Assembly: GCF_947654165.1 (NCBI RefSeq)
Contig: NZ_CANTKB010000003.1
Span: 120,350-184,349 of the forward strand
Source: an uncultured Blautia sp.
GTDB lineage: Bacteria; Bacillota; Clostridia; Lachnospirales; Lachnospiraceae
Length of the DNA: 64,000 bases
Direction: 5' to 3'
Part shown: positions 33,624 to 42,370 of the stretch, piece by piece
How positions within the stretch are numbered: the stretch's first letter is position 1
Layout of the letters: every line of letters starts with the position of its first letter
Position numbers and translations under genes: made by a program
Notes under the pieces: generated by a model
Databases searched by the model: none
Seen by the model: the letters and a program-made list of their open reading frames with translations, nothing else
What the model was told of the DNA's origin: nothing

Positions 33624-35741
33624 GTGAAAAATTATAGAAGAGAACGTGCAGAAGCAAGAAAAAAAGCAAAAGAGTTAGTGTCAAAAATGACATTATTGGA
33701 GAAAGCATCACAGTTAAAATACGATGCTTCTCCGTTGGAACGTCTGGGAGTTCCGACCTATAATTATTGGAATGAGGCTCTGCACGGTGTGGCAAGAGCC
33801 GGTGTAGCCACCATGTTTCCTCAGGCAATTGGCATGGCAGCGGCGTTTGATGAGGATGCTATGGAACAGGTGGGAGATATTATTGCCACAGAAGGCAGGG
33901 CAAAATACAATGAATATGCAAAACATGAGGATAGAGACATTTACAAGGGGCTTACCTTCTGGTCGCCTAATGTAAATATCTTCCGTGACCCAAGGTGGGG
34001 AAGAGGCCATGAGACCTACGGAGAAGACCCGTATCTGACTTCCCGGCTTGGTATACGTTTTGTAGAAGGGCTTCAGGGAGACGGTCCTGTCATGAAAGCA
34101 GCAGCCTGTGCAAAGCACTTTGCAGTACATAGCGGTCCGGAAGCAATCCGTCATGAGTTTGATGCAAAAGCAACTAAAAAAGATATGTGGGAGACTTATC
34201 TTCCTGCATTTGAAGCTCTGGTTACAGAGGCAGATGTGGAAGCGGTTATGGGAGCCTATAACAGAACCAACGGAGAACCGTGCTGTGGTCATAAATATCT
34301 GATGGAAGATGTTTTGAGAGGAAAGTGGAATTTTGACGGTCATTATGTTTCCGACTGCTGGGCAGTCAAGGATTTTCACGAAAATCATAAGGTTACGAAA
34401 AATGCCAGAGAATCAGCAGCGCTTGCATTGAAGAGAGGCTGTGACGTAAACTGCGGAAATACTTATCTTCACCTGATGGCAGCCGTGGAAGAAGGGTTAA
34501 TTACAGAGGAAGAAATCACTAAAGCAGCAGAGCGTCTGTTTACCACCCGTTTCCTTTTGGGATTGTTTGACGGAAGTGAATATGACGAGATTCCATATGA
34601 AGTAGTAGAGTGTAAGGAGCACTTGGAAGCAGCAGTTGAAATGGCAAGAAAAGGCTGCGTGCTGCTGAAAAATGACGGGGTACTTCCTCTTGATAAAAGC
34701 AAGCTAAAGACCATTGGAGTGGTTGGGCCAAATGCCAACAGCCGTGCAGCACTGATTGGAAACTATCATGGAACAGCTTCCAGATACATCACTGTATTGG
34801 AAGGCATCCAGGATGAAGTGGGAGATGAGGTACGTGTATTGTATTCAGAAGGCTGTCATCTTTCTAAAGACAGGGTGGAGAATCTGGCATGGAGTCAGGA
34901 TAGAATATCAGAAGCTGTTATCACGGCAGAACACAGCGATGTGGTGATTCTCTGTGTTGGTCTTGATGAGACTTTGGAAGGAGAAGAGGGAGATACCGGA
35001 AACAGCGATGCATCAGGAGATAAGAAAAATCTTCATCTTCCCAAAGTACAGGAGGAACTGATTGAAAAGGTGACTGCTGTAGGGAAACCAACGATTGTAG
35101 TTCTCATGTCAGGAAGTGCCATTGACCTGAACTACGCAGATGAAAACTGCAATGGTATTCTTCAGGCATGGTATCCTGGTGCGAGGGGCGGAAAGGCAGT
35201 GGCAGATTTACTGTTTGGAAAAGTATCCCCATCTGGAAAATTGCCTGTAACCTTCTATAGAAGTCTGGAAGGTATGCCTGCATTTACGGATTATTCCATG
35301 AAAAAACGTACATACCGCTATATGGAGAGTGAGGCACTGTATCCTTTTGGATACGGATTGACTTATGGAAATGTACAGGTGAAGGATGCTAAAGTATTGA
35401 ACCAGGTAACTGCAGAGTCTGATATAGAATTAGAAGTAACTGTGGAGAATACAGGAAGAGATACAGAAGAGGTAGTGGAGGTTTACATAAAAGATATGGA
35501 CTCTCCGTTAGCCGTACGAAATTACAGCTTATGTGGATTTCAGCGGGTAGAAGTAAAAGAAGGAGAGAGAGAAAAAGTAACTTTTACGATTTCTAATAAA
35601 GCCATGATGGTTGTAGATGAGCAGGGAGAACGCCATGTAGACAGCAAACATTTTACATTGTTTGTGGGAGTGTCTCAGCCGGATGGCAGAAGTAAGGAAC
35701 TTACCGGGAAAACGCCTGTGGAGGTTCAGGTGATGCTGTAA
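33624..35741 (+). CDS. GH3 beta-xylosidase/beta-glucosidase
   Basis: 705 residues. Nucleophile Asp244 in HYVSDCWAV; substrate-binding AKHF (163-166); RWGRGHETYGEDP near 124-136. The C-terminal region ends in a fibronectin-III-like fold (about 590-690). The order resembles xylan 1,4-beta-xylosidases of GH3, but beta-glucosidases look alike. No signal peptide: an intracellular enzyme for imported oligosaccharides. GTG start 33624 with AAGGAG 8 bases before. Starts 19 bases after the regulator. Confidence 0.9.
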   Translation: MKNYRRERAEARKKAKELVSKMTLLEKASQLKYDASPLERLGVPTYNYWNEALHGVARAGVATMFPQAIGMAAAFDEDAMEQVGDIIATEGRAKYNEYAKHEDRDIYKGLTFWSPNVNIFRDPRWGRGHETYGEDPYLTSRLGIRFVEGLQGDGPVMKAAACAKHFAVHSGPEAIRHEFDAKATKKDMWETYLPAFEALVTEADVEAVMGAYNRTNGEPCCGHKYLMEDVLRGKWNFDGHYVSDCWAVKDFHENHKVTKNARESAALALKRGCDVNCGNTYLHLMAAVEEGLITEEEITKAAERLFTTRFLLGLFDGSEYDEIPYEVVECKEHLEAAVEMARKGCVLLKNDGVLPLDKSKLKTIGVVGPNANSRAALIGNYHGTASRYITVLEGIQDEVGDEVRVLYSEGCHLSKDRVENLAWSQDRISEAVITAEHSDVVILCVGLDETLEGEEGDTGNSDASGDKKNLHLPKVQEELIEKVTAVGKPTIVVLMSGSAIDLNYADENCNGILQAWYPGARGGKAVADLLFGKVSPSGKLPVTFYRSLEGMPAFTDYSMKKRTYRYMESEALYPFGYGLTYGNVQVKDAKVLNQVTAESDIELEVTVENTGRDTEEVVEVYIKDMDSPLAVRNYSLCGFQRVEVKEGEREKVTFTISNKAMMVVDEQGERHVDSKHFTLFVGVSQPDGRSKELTGKTPVEVQVML

Positions 35742-35749
35742 AATATAAG

Positions 35750-35796
35750 GAAAAATACTGGTGGTCAGAGATGATTCTGCACCGCCAGTATTTTTG
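35750..35796. terminator. Terminator between GH3 and GH120 genes
   Basis: AAATACTGGTGGT pairs with ACCGCCAGTATTT, with A and T runs outside. It serves the convergent transcripts on both strands. Confidence 0.85.
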
Positions 35797-35802
35797 TATG
35801 CT

Positions 35803-37794
35803 TTATTTATTTACTAATGGTTTCTTTACATCTTCTGCATTTGCAAAGGGACCTGGAATCACATCTACGCCCCGGTGTCCGCCGAAATAGTCTGTGTCAA
35901 ACTGAATGTCTGTTCCGTCTGGGTTTTCGAATCTCTGTTCCGGTTCAAATGCCATACCAAGCACATCCGTATTAATCATTCTGCCTCTAAAGGCTTTCAG
36001 GCAGTCATAGATATTGGTATCCAGATAATAATTCCCATCTTTTTCAAGAAGTTCCACTTTCACGTCTTCAGAGGAAATCAGGCCATTGACCTCATTTTTG
36101 CAGGCTTTTGCACCGCCAAGGTAAGCATTTCCTTCTGTCCATACAGGCAGATGACCAAAATGTACAGGCTCCAGTGCACTCATGTTGGCTGGATGGCTGA
36201 AATCAAACTGAGCCTTCCATTCTTCATAGGTAGGATATTCGTCAAACATCCAGGTACCTGCTTTCCGGTTTTCTGTGTCAAATCCGTCATTGGAATCATG
36301 CATGATAATAACATCTTTGTCAGGCCATTTCTGAACGAAAATATTGTTATAAAATCTGTCGTCACCATGCAGGAATGTCATAAATCCCATGACTTCTGTG
36401 CGGTGTGGGATATGATATGGTGTGTAACGCCAGCCGGTTCCTTCACCTACGCAGGTGAGAGCACCACAGATTAAATTATGTATCATGGCAACTCCCTGGG
36501 TGGCAAATCTCAAACTTGCTTCAGAAAGCATAATATTATGATCAATCAAAGTCGGTCCATGGCTTACTTCAACAAAGATATCCTGGGACATCATGCCGCC
36601 CTTTAAGACTTTGGCAAAAGCCGGACGCTGGTTATCATGGAGAAGGTTTTGGGACAGGCGGGTTCCCTGTGCTTCCCAGTCACACCAGATTCCCATAGTG
36701 CAATGGTGAATATGATTTTTTCTCATAGTTACGTCAATGGCAGCATGCATCTTGATTCCTGCGATTTCCGCCCCACCCTGCTCCATCATATTGTTGATGT
36801 GGTGGATGTGGTTGTCTTCGATTAAACTGAATACACCGCCCATACGCCCGATGATGCCACCCTGTTCACAGTGGTGAATATTATTTCTGCGGATAATGTG
36901 ACCGCCGATGTTTTCCTTCAGCCATCCGTGATACTGGCCGCGGCATACAGCGTCACGTTCCATTTGTGTAGGACTTTTTACGTATTTGTAAGTGAAATAA
37001 TGGTCATTTGCAGGGTCGAGATATTTTCCTACAGAAATACCGGCACACTTGCTATTGGAGATGTCACAGTCTTCTATGATCCAGCCTTTGCTCCAGTGTG
37101 GGCCAATCATACCGTCCTGAAACGCAGCCGGGGGAGCCCATGTGGTAGCAGCTTTGTTAATGTTAAATCCACTTACGGTAATGTAGTTTCTGCCTGTTTT
37201 GGAAGGCATGAAGCATTCCCTTCTTACATTGATTTCCACGTTTTCTTCATTGGGATTTTTCCCCTGGAAGTTTGCGTAAATTACAGTTTCGTCTTTTTCT
37301 TCATCCTGCTCGGTGTACCATTTGTAGACTGAGTCTTCCGGCACCCAGCTGCATTCATACACCTCTCCCTTGATACAGTCCAAAAGAGAAGAGGTTTCGT
37401 ATAAAGCCTTATCATTGAGATATACACATCCTGTATGTTTATCAGCTTTTGCGAAATACCAGTCCCCGTACACAAATGTTGTATAAGGATTATAATTTCC
37501 AAATACACTGTTTTTTACACGGCATACCCATACATTCCCTTCATATAATTCCCAGGTTTTTATCCGTTCTGCACCTGTGATCACGGCCTTAAGAGGCTCT
37601 GTACTACGGTAAGTAATCCGTGCTTCTTCTGTTCCGGCATAAACCGGGTCTACATATTCACGGTAAATACCCGGAGCTACCAGAACCTCGTCTCCTGGCC
37701 GTGCTATTTTAGCAGCATCGTTAATGTGACGAAATGGCATCTGGGCAGTTCCATTTCCATCATAGCCTGCGTTTGCGTTTACATAAATCTTCAT
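35803..37794 (-). CDS. GH120 beta-xylosidase, right-handed beta-helix
   Basis: 663 residues from ATG 37794 (AGGAGGA about 11 bases before). The N-terminus matches Thermoanaerobacterium XylC as I remember it: YREYVDPVYAG, ANFQGKNPNEE, EINVRRECF, WSKGWIIEDC. Catalytic nucleophile Asp372 is in CDWEAQGT and acid/base Glu409 in FVEVSHGP. About 14 extra residues lie between the two compared with the enzyme I recall. It releases xylose from xylo-oligosaccharides. No signal peptide. Confidence 0.9.
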   Translation of the reverse strand: MKIYVNANAGYDGNGTAQMPFRHINDAAKIARPGDEVLVAPGIYREYVDPVYAGTEEARITYRSTEPLKAVITGAERIKTWELYEGNVWVCRVKNSVFGNYNPYTTFVYGDWYFAKADKHTGCVYLNDKALYETSSLLDCIKGEVYECSWVPEDSVYKWYTEQDEEKDETVIYANFQGKNPNEENVEINVRRECFMPSKTGRNYITVSGFNINKAATTWAPPAAFQDGMIGPHWSKGWIIEDCDISNSKCAGISVGKYLDPANDHYFTYKYVKSPTQMERDAVCRGQYHGWLKENIGGHIIRRNNIHHCEQGGIIGRMGGVFSLIEDNHIHHINNMMEQGGAEIAGIKMHAAIDVTMRKNHIHHCTMGIWCDWEAQGTRLSQNLLHDNQRPAFAKVLKGGMMSQDIFVEVSHGPTLIDHNIMLSEASLRFATQGVAMIHNLICGALTCVGEGTGWRYTPYHIPHRTEVMGFMTFLHGDDRFYNNIFVQKWPDKDVIIMHDSNDGFDTENRKAGTWMFDEYPTYEEWKAQFDFSHPANMSALEPVHFGHLPVWTEGNAYLGGAKACKNEVNGLISSEDVKVELLEKDGNYYLDTNIYDCLKAFRGRMINTDVLGMAFEPEQRFENPDGTDIQFDTDYFGGHRGVDVIPGPFANAEDVKKPLVNK

Positions 37795-37898
37795 GATGAT
37801 ATAGTTCCTCCTGTTTTTAATTCGTGATTCCATTATAAAATTTTGGCGGGAAAGGGTAAATATAAAAAAGTGTTCAGATGCTATAAAAAAATGAAATA

Positions 37899-37927
37899 TT
37901 TACAAGAAAATACATCAGTGCTATACT
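37899..37927 (+). promoter_or_regulatory. Promoter of mntP
   Basis: TTTACA (37899-37904), 17-bp spacer, TATACT (37922-37927), 31 bases before the start codon. Confidence 0.65.
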
Positions 37928-37958
37928 GGACAGACACATTAAGAAAGGAGTCTTGAAG

Positions 37959-38519
37959 ATGGATATTATTTCATTATTTACCCTTGCAGTTGGGCTGTCC
38001 ATGGATGCTTTTGCTGTTTCTGTCTGTAAGGGACTTGCAACAGAAAAGCTGTCTCCCAGGCATATGATTCTGGCTGGATTGTGGTTCGGGGGATTTCAGG
38101 CATTGATGCCGGTGATTGGATATGTCCTTGGAAGTCAGTTTAAAGATAAGATTACGGCAATAGACCACTGGATTGCTTTTTTCCTCCTTGGTTTTATCGG
38201 AGTGAATATGATACGGGAAGCTCTGGATAAAGAGGAAACATGTCCGGTGGGAGGCATGGAGGCAAGGAAAATGTTTCCTCTGGCAGTGGCAACCAGTATA
38301 GATGCACTGGCTGTGGGCATTACTTTTGCATTTTTAGATGTAAATATTGTGATTGCAGCCAGTTTTATTGGTGTTATCACCTTTATTCTGTCCGCTGTGG
38401 GGGTAAAAGTTGGAAATATTTTTGGAGTAAAATACAAGTCAAAAGCAGAACTGGCAGGTGGGATTATTCTGATTCTTCTTGGAACGAAAACATTGCTGGA
38501 ACATCTGGGAATTTTTTAG
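37959..38519 (+). CDS. mntP: Manganese efflux pump MntP
   Basis: 186 residues, six spans. The two pseudo-repeats carry the membrane Asp motifs LSMDAFAVSVCKGL (Asp16) and ATSIDALAVGITFAF. MntP exports Mn2+ when it is in excess. Start ATG 37959 is chosen over TTG 37953, as AAAGGAG lies 8 bases before it. No manganese riboswitch fits in the short leader. Behind it lies the second phased array. Confidence 0.92.
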   Translation: MDIISLFTLAVGLSMDAFAVSVCKGLATEKLSPRHMILAGLWFGGFQALMPVIGYVLGSQFKDKITAIDHWIAFFLLGFIGVNMIREALDKEETCPVGGMEARKMFPLAVATSIDALAVGITFAFLDVNIVIAASFIGVITFILSAVGVKVGNIFGVKYKSKAELAGGIILILLGTKTLLEHLGIF

Positions 38520-38599
38520 AAAAGCCTAAAAACAACTTCTATAATAATAAAAAATGCCAGAGATAGAGAAGGATTTTTTTCAGTCAGTCAGTCCATAAC

Positions 38600-38866
38600 T
38601 AGGCTGAAATTCGTAAGCTTTCCGCACAAGCCTACTTTTTTGTGGCTCAAATAGGCTGGAGTGCATATTTTTTTCATACAGGCCTACTTTTTTCTGAACT
38701 GAATAGGCTAAATTTTAAGATGTCCTCTTTTTAGCTTACTTTCTCCTCTTAAAATATAGGTTGGATTTATAGAATCCTGCTTAGAAGCCTATTTGGATCT
38801 AAAATAAGTAGGTGAAATTTCAAAAACTCTTAAAATCCACCTATTTGTGCCTGGGACAAGTAGACT
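38600..38866. repeat. Helically phased half-site array, copy 2
   Basis: Noncoding, behind mntP. TAGG cores start at 38600, 38652, 38704, 38757, 38809 and 38861 (the last as TAGA). CCTA cores start at 38631, 38683, 38735 (as CTTA), 38788 and 38840. The period is 52 or 53 bp; gaps within and between modules equal those of copy 1. Modules often read CCTACTTTTTT and end AATAGGCT; the last begins CCACCTATTT, as the corresponding end of copy 1 does when read on -. In the 476-bp gap I otherwise see two hairpins. Confidence 0.85.
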
Positions 38867-38872
38867 AAAAAT

Positions 38873-38912
38873 AACATTCCAATGCCTTCAGCTGGAAAGC
38901 ATTGGAATGTTT
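38873..38912 (+). terminator. Hairpin behind array copy 2
   Basis: AACATTCCAATGC (38873-38885) pairs perfectly with GCATTGGAATGTT (38899-38911). The T run is poor, so termination is likely but not certain. Confidence 0.6.
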
Positions 38913-38935
38913 ATTCTGTCACTGATGATATAAAG

Positions 38936-38995
38936 CATAGAAAAACCACCCTCATATAAACTTTGACGAGTTTATATGAGGGTGGTTTTTCTATG
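38936..38995. terminator. 27-bp perfect hairpin behind typA
   Basis: Bases 38936-38962 and 38969-38995 are perfect inverted repeats around a 6-base loop, with AAAAACC and GGTTTTT at the base. It ends directly before the typA stop codon on -, and probably terminates both strands. Confidence 0.85.
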
Positions 38996-40825
38996 TTATT
39001 TTTTGAAGCTCTGTCTTTTCCTTAAACGGGAATCCAGGATTTTCTTGCGGATGCGAAGAGACTGTGGAGTGATTTCCAGAAGCTCATCTACATCAATGAA
39101 ATCCAGAGCCTGTTCCAGACTTAAGATTCTCGGCGGAGTCAGTTTTAATGCTTCGTCAGCAGAAGATGAACGAGTATTGGTCAGATGTTTGGTCTTACAA
39201 ACATTCAGTTCAATGTCTTCCGGTTTGCCGCTCTGACCGATGACCATACCGCTGTATACCTTTTCACCAGGTCCGATGAATAAAGTACCTCGATCCTGAG
39301 CTGAGAACAGACCGTAGGTCACGGATTCTCCTGCCTCGAAAGCAATGAGGGAACCCTGCTTGCGGTACTGCAGATCACCTTTATATGGAGAATAGCCATC
39401 AAAAGCAGTGTTGAGGATGCCGGTTCCTTTTGTAGAGGTCATGAATTCTCCACGGAATCCGATCAGTCCTCTGGAAGGAATGTGGAATTCCAGACGGGTA
39501 CTTCCGTCACTGGCAGGGCTCATTCCCTGAAGTTCACCTTTTCGCTCACTTAACCGCTGAATGACAGTACCTGAAAATTCTTCCGGAACATCAATGTAGG
39601 CAATTTCCATTGGCTCCAGTTTACGTCCTCTTTCGTCTTCTTTATAGATAACTTCTGCCTTGCTGACTGCGAATTCATAACCTTCACGACGCATATTTTC
39701 AATGAGTACAGACAGATGCAGTTCTCCACGTCCGGAAACTTTGAAACAGTCTGTGCTGTCAGTGTCCTCTACACGGAGGCTGACATCTGTGTTCAGCTCA
39801 CGCATAAGGCGTTCTCTTAAATGGCGGGAAGTGACAAATTTTCCTTCCTGACCTGCAAATGGGCTGTCATTAACAATGAAGTTCATAGAAATCGTAGGCT
39901 CTGAAATTTTCTGGAAAGGAATCGGTTCCGGATTTTCCGGGGAGCACAGAGTATCTCCGATATGGATATCTGTGATTCCGGCAATAGCAACAATGGAGCC
40001 GATGCCGGCTTCTTTCACTTCGATTTTGTTCAAACCGTCGAATTCATAGAGTTTGCTGATTTTTACTTTTTTCATCTTAGAAGAGTCATGATGGTTCACC
40101 AGAACAACATCCTGATTTACACTTAAAGTACCGTTTTCTACTTTACCCACACCGATACGACCTACATATTCATTGTAATCAATGGTGCTGATCAGTGCCT
40201 GGGTAGGAGCCTCAGGGTCACCGGTAGGAGCCGGGATGTATTTCAGGATGGTTTCAAATAATGGTTCCATGTTATCAGAAGAATCATTCAGATCCAGCAT
40301 AGCGTGTCCGGCTTTTGCAGAAGCATACAGGAAAGGACAGTCTAACTGCTCATCTGAAGCATCCAGATCCATGAGAAGTTCCAGGACTTCGTCAATGACT
40401 TCATCCGGTCTTGCCTCCGGACGGTCAATCTTATTGATACATACGATTACATGTAAATCCAGTTCCAGAGCTTTTTTCAGTACAAATTTTGTCTGTGGCA
40501 TTGCACCTTCGAAAGCATCTACCAGAAGGATAACGCCGTCTACCATTTTCAGTACACGTTCTACTTCGCCGCCGAAGTCAGCATGCCCGGGTGTGTCGAT
40601 AATGTTGATTTTTGTATTCTTATAATATACAGCAGTGTTTTTGGAAAGAATGGTAATACCACGTTCTCTTTCAATATCATTGGAGTCCATAACACGTTCC
40701 TGTACAGCCTGGTTTTCACGAAATACACCGCTTTGGCGGAGAAGCTGGTCTACCAAAGTGGTTTTGCCGTGGTCAACATGGGCGATAATGGCAACGTTTC
40801 TGATATCTTCTCTTGCTTGTTTCAT
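38996..40825 (-). CDS. typA: Ribosome-associated GTPase TypA/BipA
   Basis: 609 residues, full length. G-domain motifs AHVDHGKTTL, DTPGHADFGG and NKIDRPEA are followed by EF-G-like domains and the TypA C-terminal domain (YKGDLQYRKQGSLIAFE). It binds the ribosome and helps 50S assembly and stress growth. The start ATG 40825 has AGAGGTT upstream. Diverges from the OB-fold gene over 233 bp in which I see no further feature. Confidence 0.97.
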   Translation of the reverse strand: MKQAREDIRNVAIIAHVDHGKTTLVDQLLRQSGVFRENQAVQERVMDSNDIERERGITILSKNTAVYYKNTKINIIDTPGHADFGGEVERVLKMVDGVILLVDAFEGAMPQTKFVLKKALELDLHVIVCINKIDRPEARPDEVIDEVLELLMDLDASDEQLDCPFLYASAKAGHAMLDLNDSSDNMEPLFETILKYIPAPTGDPEAPTQALISTIDYNEYVGRIGVGKVENGTLSVNQDVVLVNHHDSSKMKKVKISKLYEFDGLNKIEVKEAGIGSIVAIAGITDIHIGDTLCSPENPEPIPFQKISEPTISMNFIVNDSPFAGQEGKFVTSRHLRERLMRELNTDVSLRVEDTDSTDCFKVSGRGELHLSVLIENMRREGYEFAVSKAEVIYKEDERGRKLEPMEIAYIDVPEEFSGTVIQRLSERKGELQGMSPASDGSTRLEFHIPSRGLIGFRGEFMTSTKGTGILNTAFDGYSPYKGDLQYRKQGSLIAFEAGESVTYGLFSAQDRGTLFIGPGEKVYSGMVIGQSGKPEDIELNVCKTKHLTNTRSSSADEALKLTPPRILSLEQALDFIDVDELLEITPQSLRIRKKILDSRLRKRQSFKK

Positions 40826-41058
40826 ATAGAACCTCTTTTCTTTCTTTCAAGTTTTCTATGTTTCCGGGGCTGCAGGAAATTCCACAAACCCTTGTTTTTA
40901 CAGTAAAATACGGATTTCATTCTATCATACTTCTTTTTAATTACAAGGGAAAATAAATTTTTTTTGAAAAAAAGTTAAAAAAATCAGTTCTAAAGACCGG
41001 GATAGGAGAATAAACATGATATAGACAAGATACCAGAAAGAGGAAGGGGAAACAGATC

Positions 41059-41685
41059 ATGGCAGATAAAATTATTGAAAACAATCAGGTGTCCATTATG
41101 GGAAAAATCGCATCCGGTTTTACATTCAGTCATCAGGTATATGGAGAGGGGTTTTACCTCACAGACCTGCTGGTGAAGCGGTTAAGTGACCAGGAGGACA
41201 GAATACCGCTGATGGTTTCAGAACGTCTGGTGGACGTTACACAGGATTATGAAGGAGAATACATTATGGTTCAGGGACAGTTCCGTTCCTATAACCGTCA
41301 CGAAGAGAAGAAAAACAGGCTGGTGCTTTCCGTTTTTGTACGGGAACTATCTTTTGTGGAAGAAGCAGATGATTCCATTAAATCCAACCAGATTTTCCTG
41401 GATGGTTATATCTGTAAGCCGCCTGTATACAGAAAAACACCTCTCGGTAGAGAAATTGCAGATTTGTTACTGGCAGTAAACCGGCCTTACGGTAAATCTG
41501 ACTACATACCCTGTATCTGTTGGGGAAGAAATGCCAGGTATGCGTCAGCCTTTGAAGTGGGCGGACATGTGCTGATCTGGGGCAGGATCCAGAGCAGGGA
41601 ATATATTAAGAAATTAGGGGAAAACGAAACAGAGAAAAGAACGGCCTATGAGGTTTCCGTCAGCAAATTAGAGTATGCGGATTAA
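41059..41685 (+). CDS. Tandem OB-fold, SSB-like protein
   Basis: 208 residues in two similar halves. Residues about 8-98 begin NQVSIMGKIASGFTFSHQVYG and 105-205 begin NQIFLDGYICKPPVYRKTPLG with later YIPCICWGRNA. The second half resembles single-strand DNA-binding (SSB/PriB) OB folds. It lacks the acidic SSB tail. Function unknown, perhaps a DNA-binding accessory factor; single gene. Confidence 0.65.
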   Translation: MADKIIENNQVSIMGKIASGFTFSHQVYGEGFYLTDLLVKRLSDQEDRIPLMVSERLVDVTQDYEGEYIMVQGQFRSYNRHEEKKNRLVLSVFVRELSFVEEADDSIKSNQIFLDGYICKPPVYRKTPLGREIADLLLAVNRPYGKSDYIPCICWGRNARYASAFEVGGHVLIWGRIQSREYIKKLGENETEKRTAYEVSVSKLEYAD

Positions 41686-41789
41686 CTTGTAAAAGATTGT
41701 TTATTGCAATATGCCGTCAGGTGTAGTAATATATACACAACTTGGAAAATGAGAAACCAGGAGAAAGCAGTCTGTAAGAGGTGTAGATT

Positions 41790-42281
41790 ATGGATGAAGA
41801 AAAGGGATTGACACAGATTTACTGTGGACCGGGAAAGGGCAAGACCAGTGTTGCCATTGGTCAGGCTATCAGAGCCATCGGACATGGGAAACGTGCCATT
41901 GTGATCCAGTTTTTAAAAGGAAGGGCAACATCAAAGCTTGATTATTTATCAGCCCTGGAACCGGAAGTACGGTTATTCAGATTTGAAAAAAAGGATAAGT
42001 ATTATGAAGATTTAACTCCCGAGGAGAAAAGAGAGGAAAACCTGAATATCCGGAATGGATTAAATTTTGCCAGAAAGGTTCTTGTGACAGAAGAATGTGA
42101 TATGCTTATCCTGGACGAAATTTTAGGTGCCCTGGAGTTCGGTATTGTTTCGGATGAGGATGTACTTGGTCTGATCAAGGCAAAATCAGAGGAAACAGAG
42201 CTGATTATGACAGGAAATATTGTAACTGATTCATTAAAGAATGTGGCAGACAGAGTGGTTTCTTTAGAGATAGTAAAATGA
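41790..42281 (+). CDS. Corrinoid adenosyltransferase, CobO/BtuR type
   Basis: 163 residues. P-loop GPGKGKTS (13-20), VIQFLKGR and LILDEILGALEFG match the BtuR/CobO family, which transfers the adenosyl group of ATP to cob(I)alamin precursors. About 40 residues shorter than enterobacterial BtuR at the N-terminus, as in many clostridia. ATG 41790 follows AAGAGGTG. No other cobalamin gene nearby. Confidence 0.85.
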   Translation: MDEEKGLTQIYCGPGKGKTSVAIGQAIRAIGHGKRAIVIQFLKGRATSKLDYLSALEPEVRLFRFEKKDKYYEDLTPEEKREENLNIRNGLNFARKVLVTEECDMLILDEILGALEFGIVSDEDVLGLIKAKSEETELIMTGNIVTDSLKNVADRVVSLEIVK

Positions 42282-42370
42282 CAGGCAGTGACTCAGAATC
42301 TGGTTCTGAGCTGCTGTACTCAAATCATATACCAAGGAAGAACAGGTAATGCAGCGTAAGGAGGAAGAAT

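Noticed and set aside
33714..34388. 224-aa minus-strand ORF
   Set aside because: Shadow of the GH3 gene.
37795..37958. yybP-ykoY manganese riboswitch before mntP
   Set aside because: The promoter lies only 31 bases before the start, so no aptamer fits in the leader.
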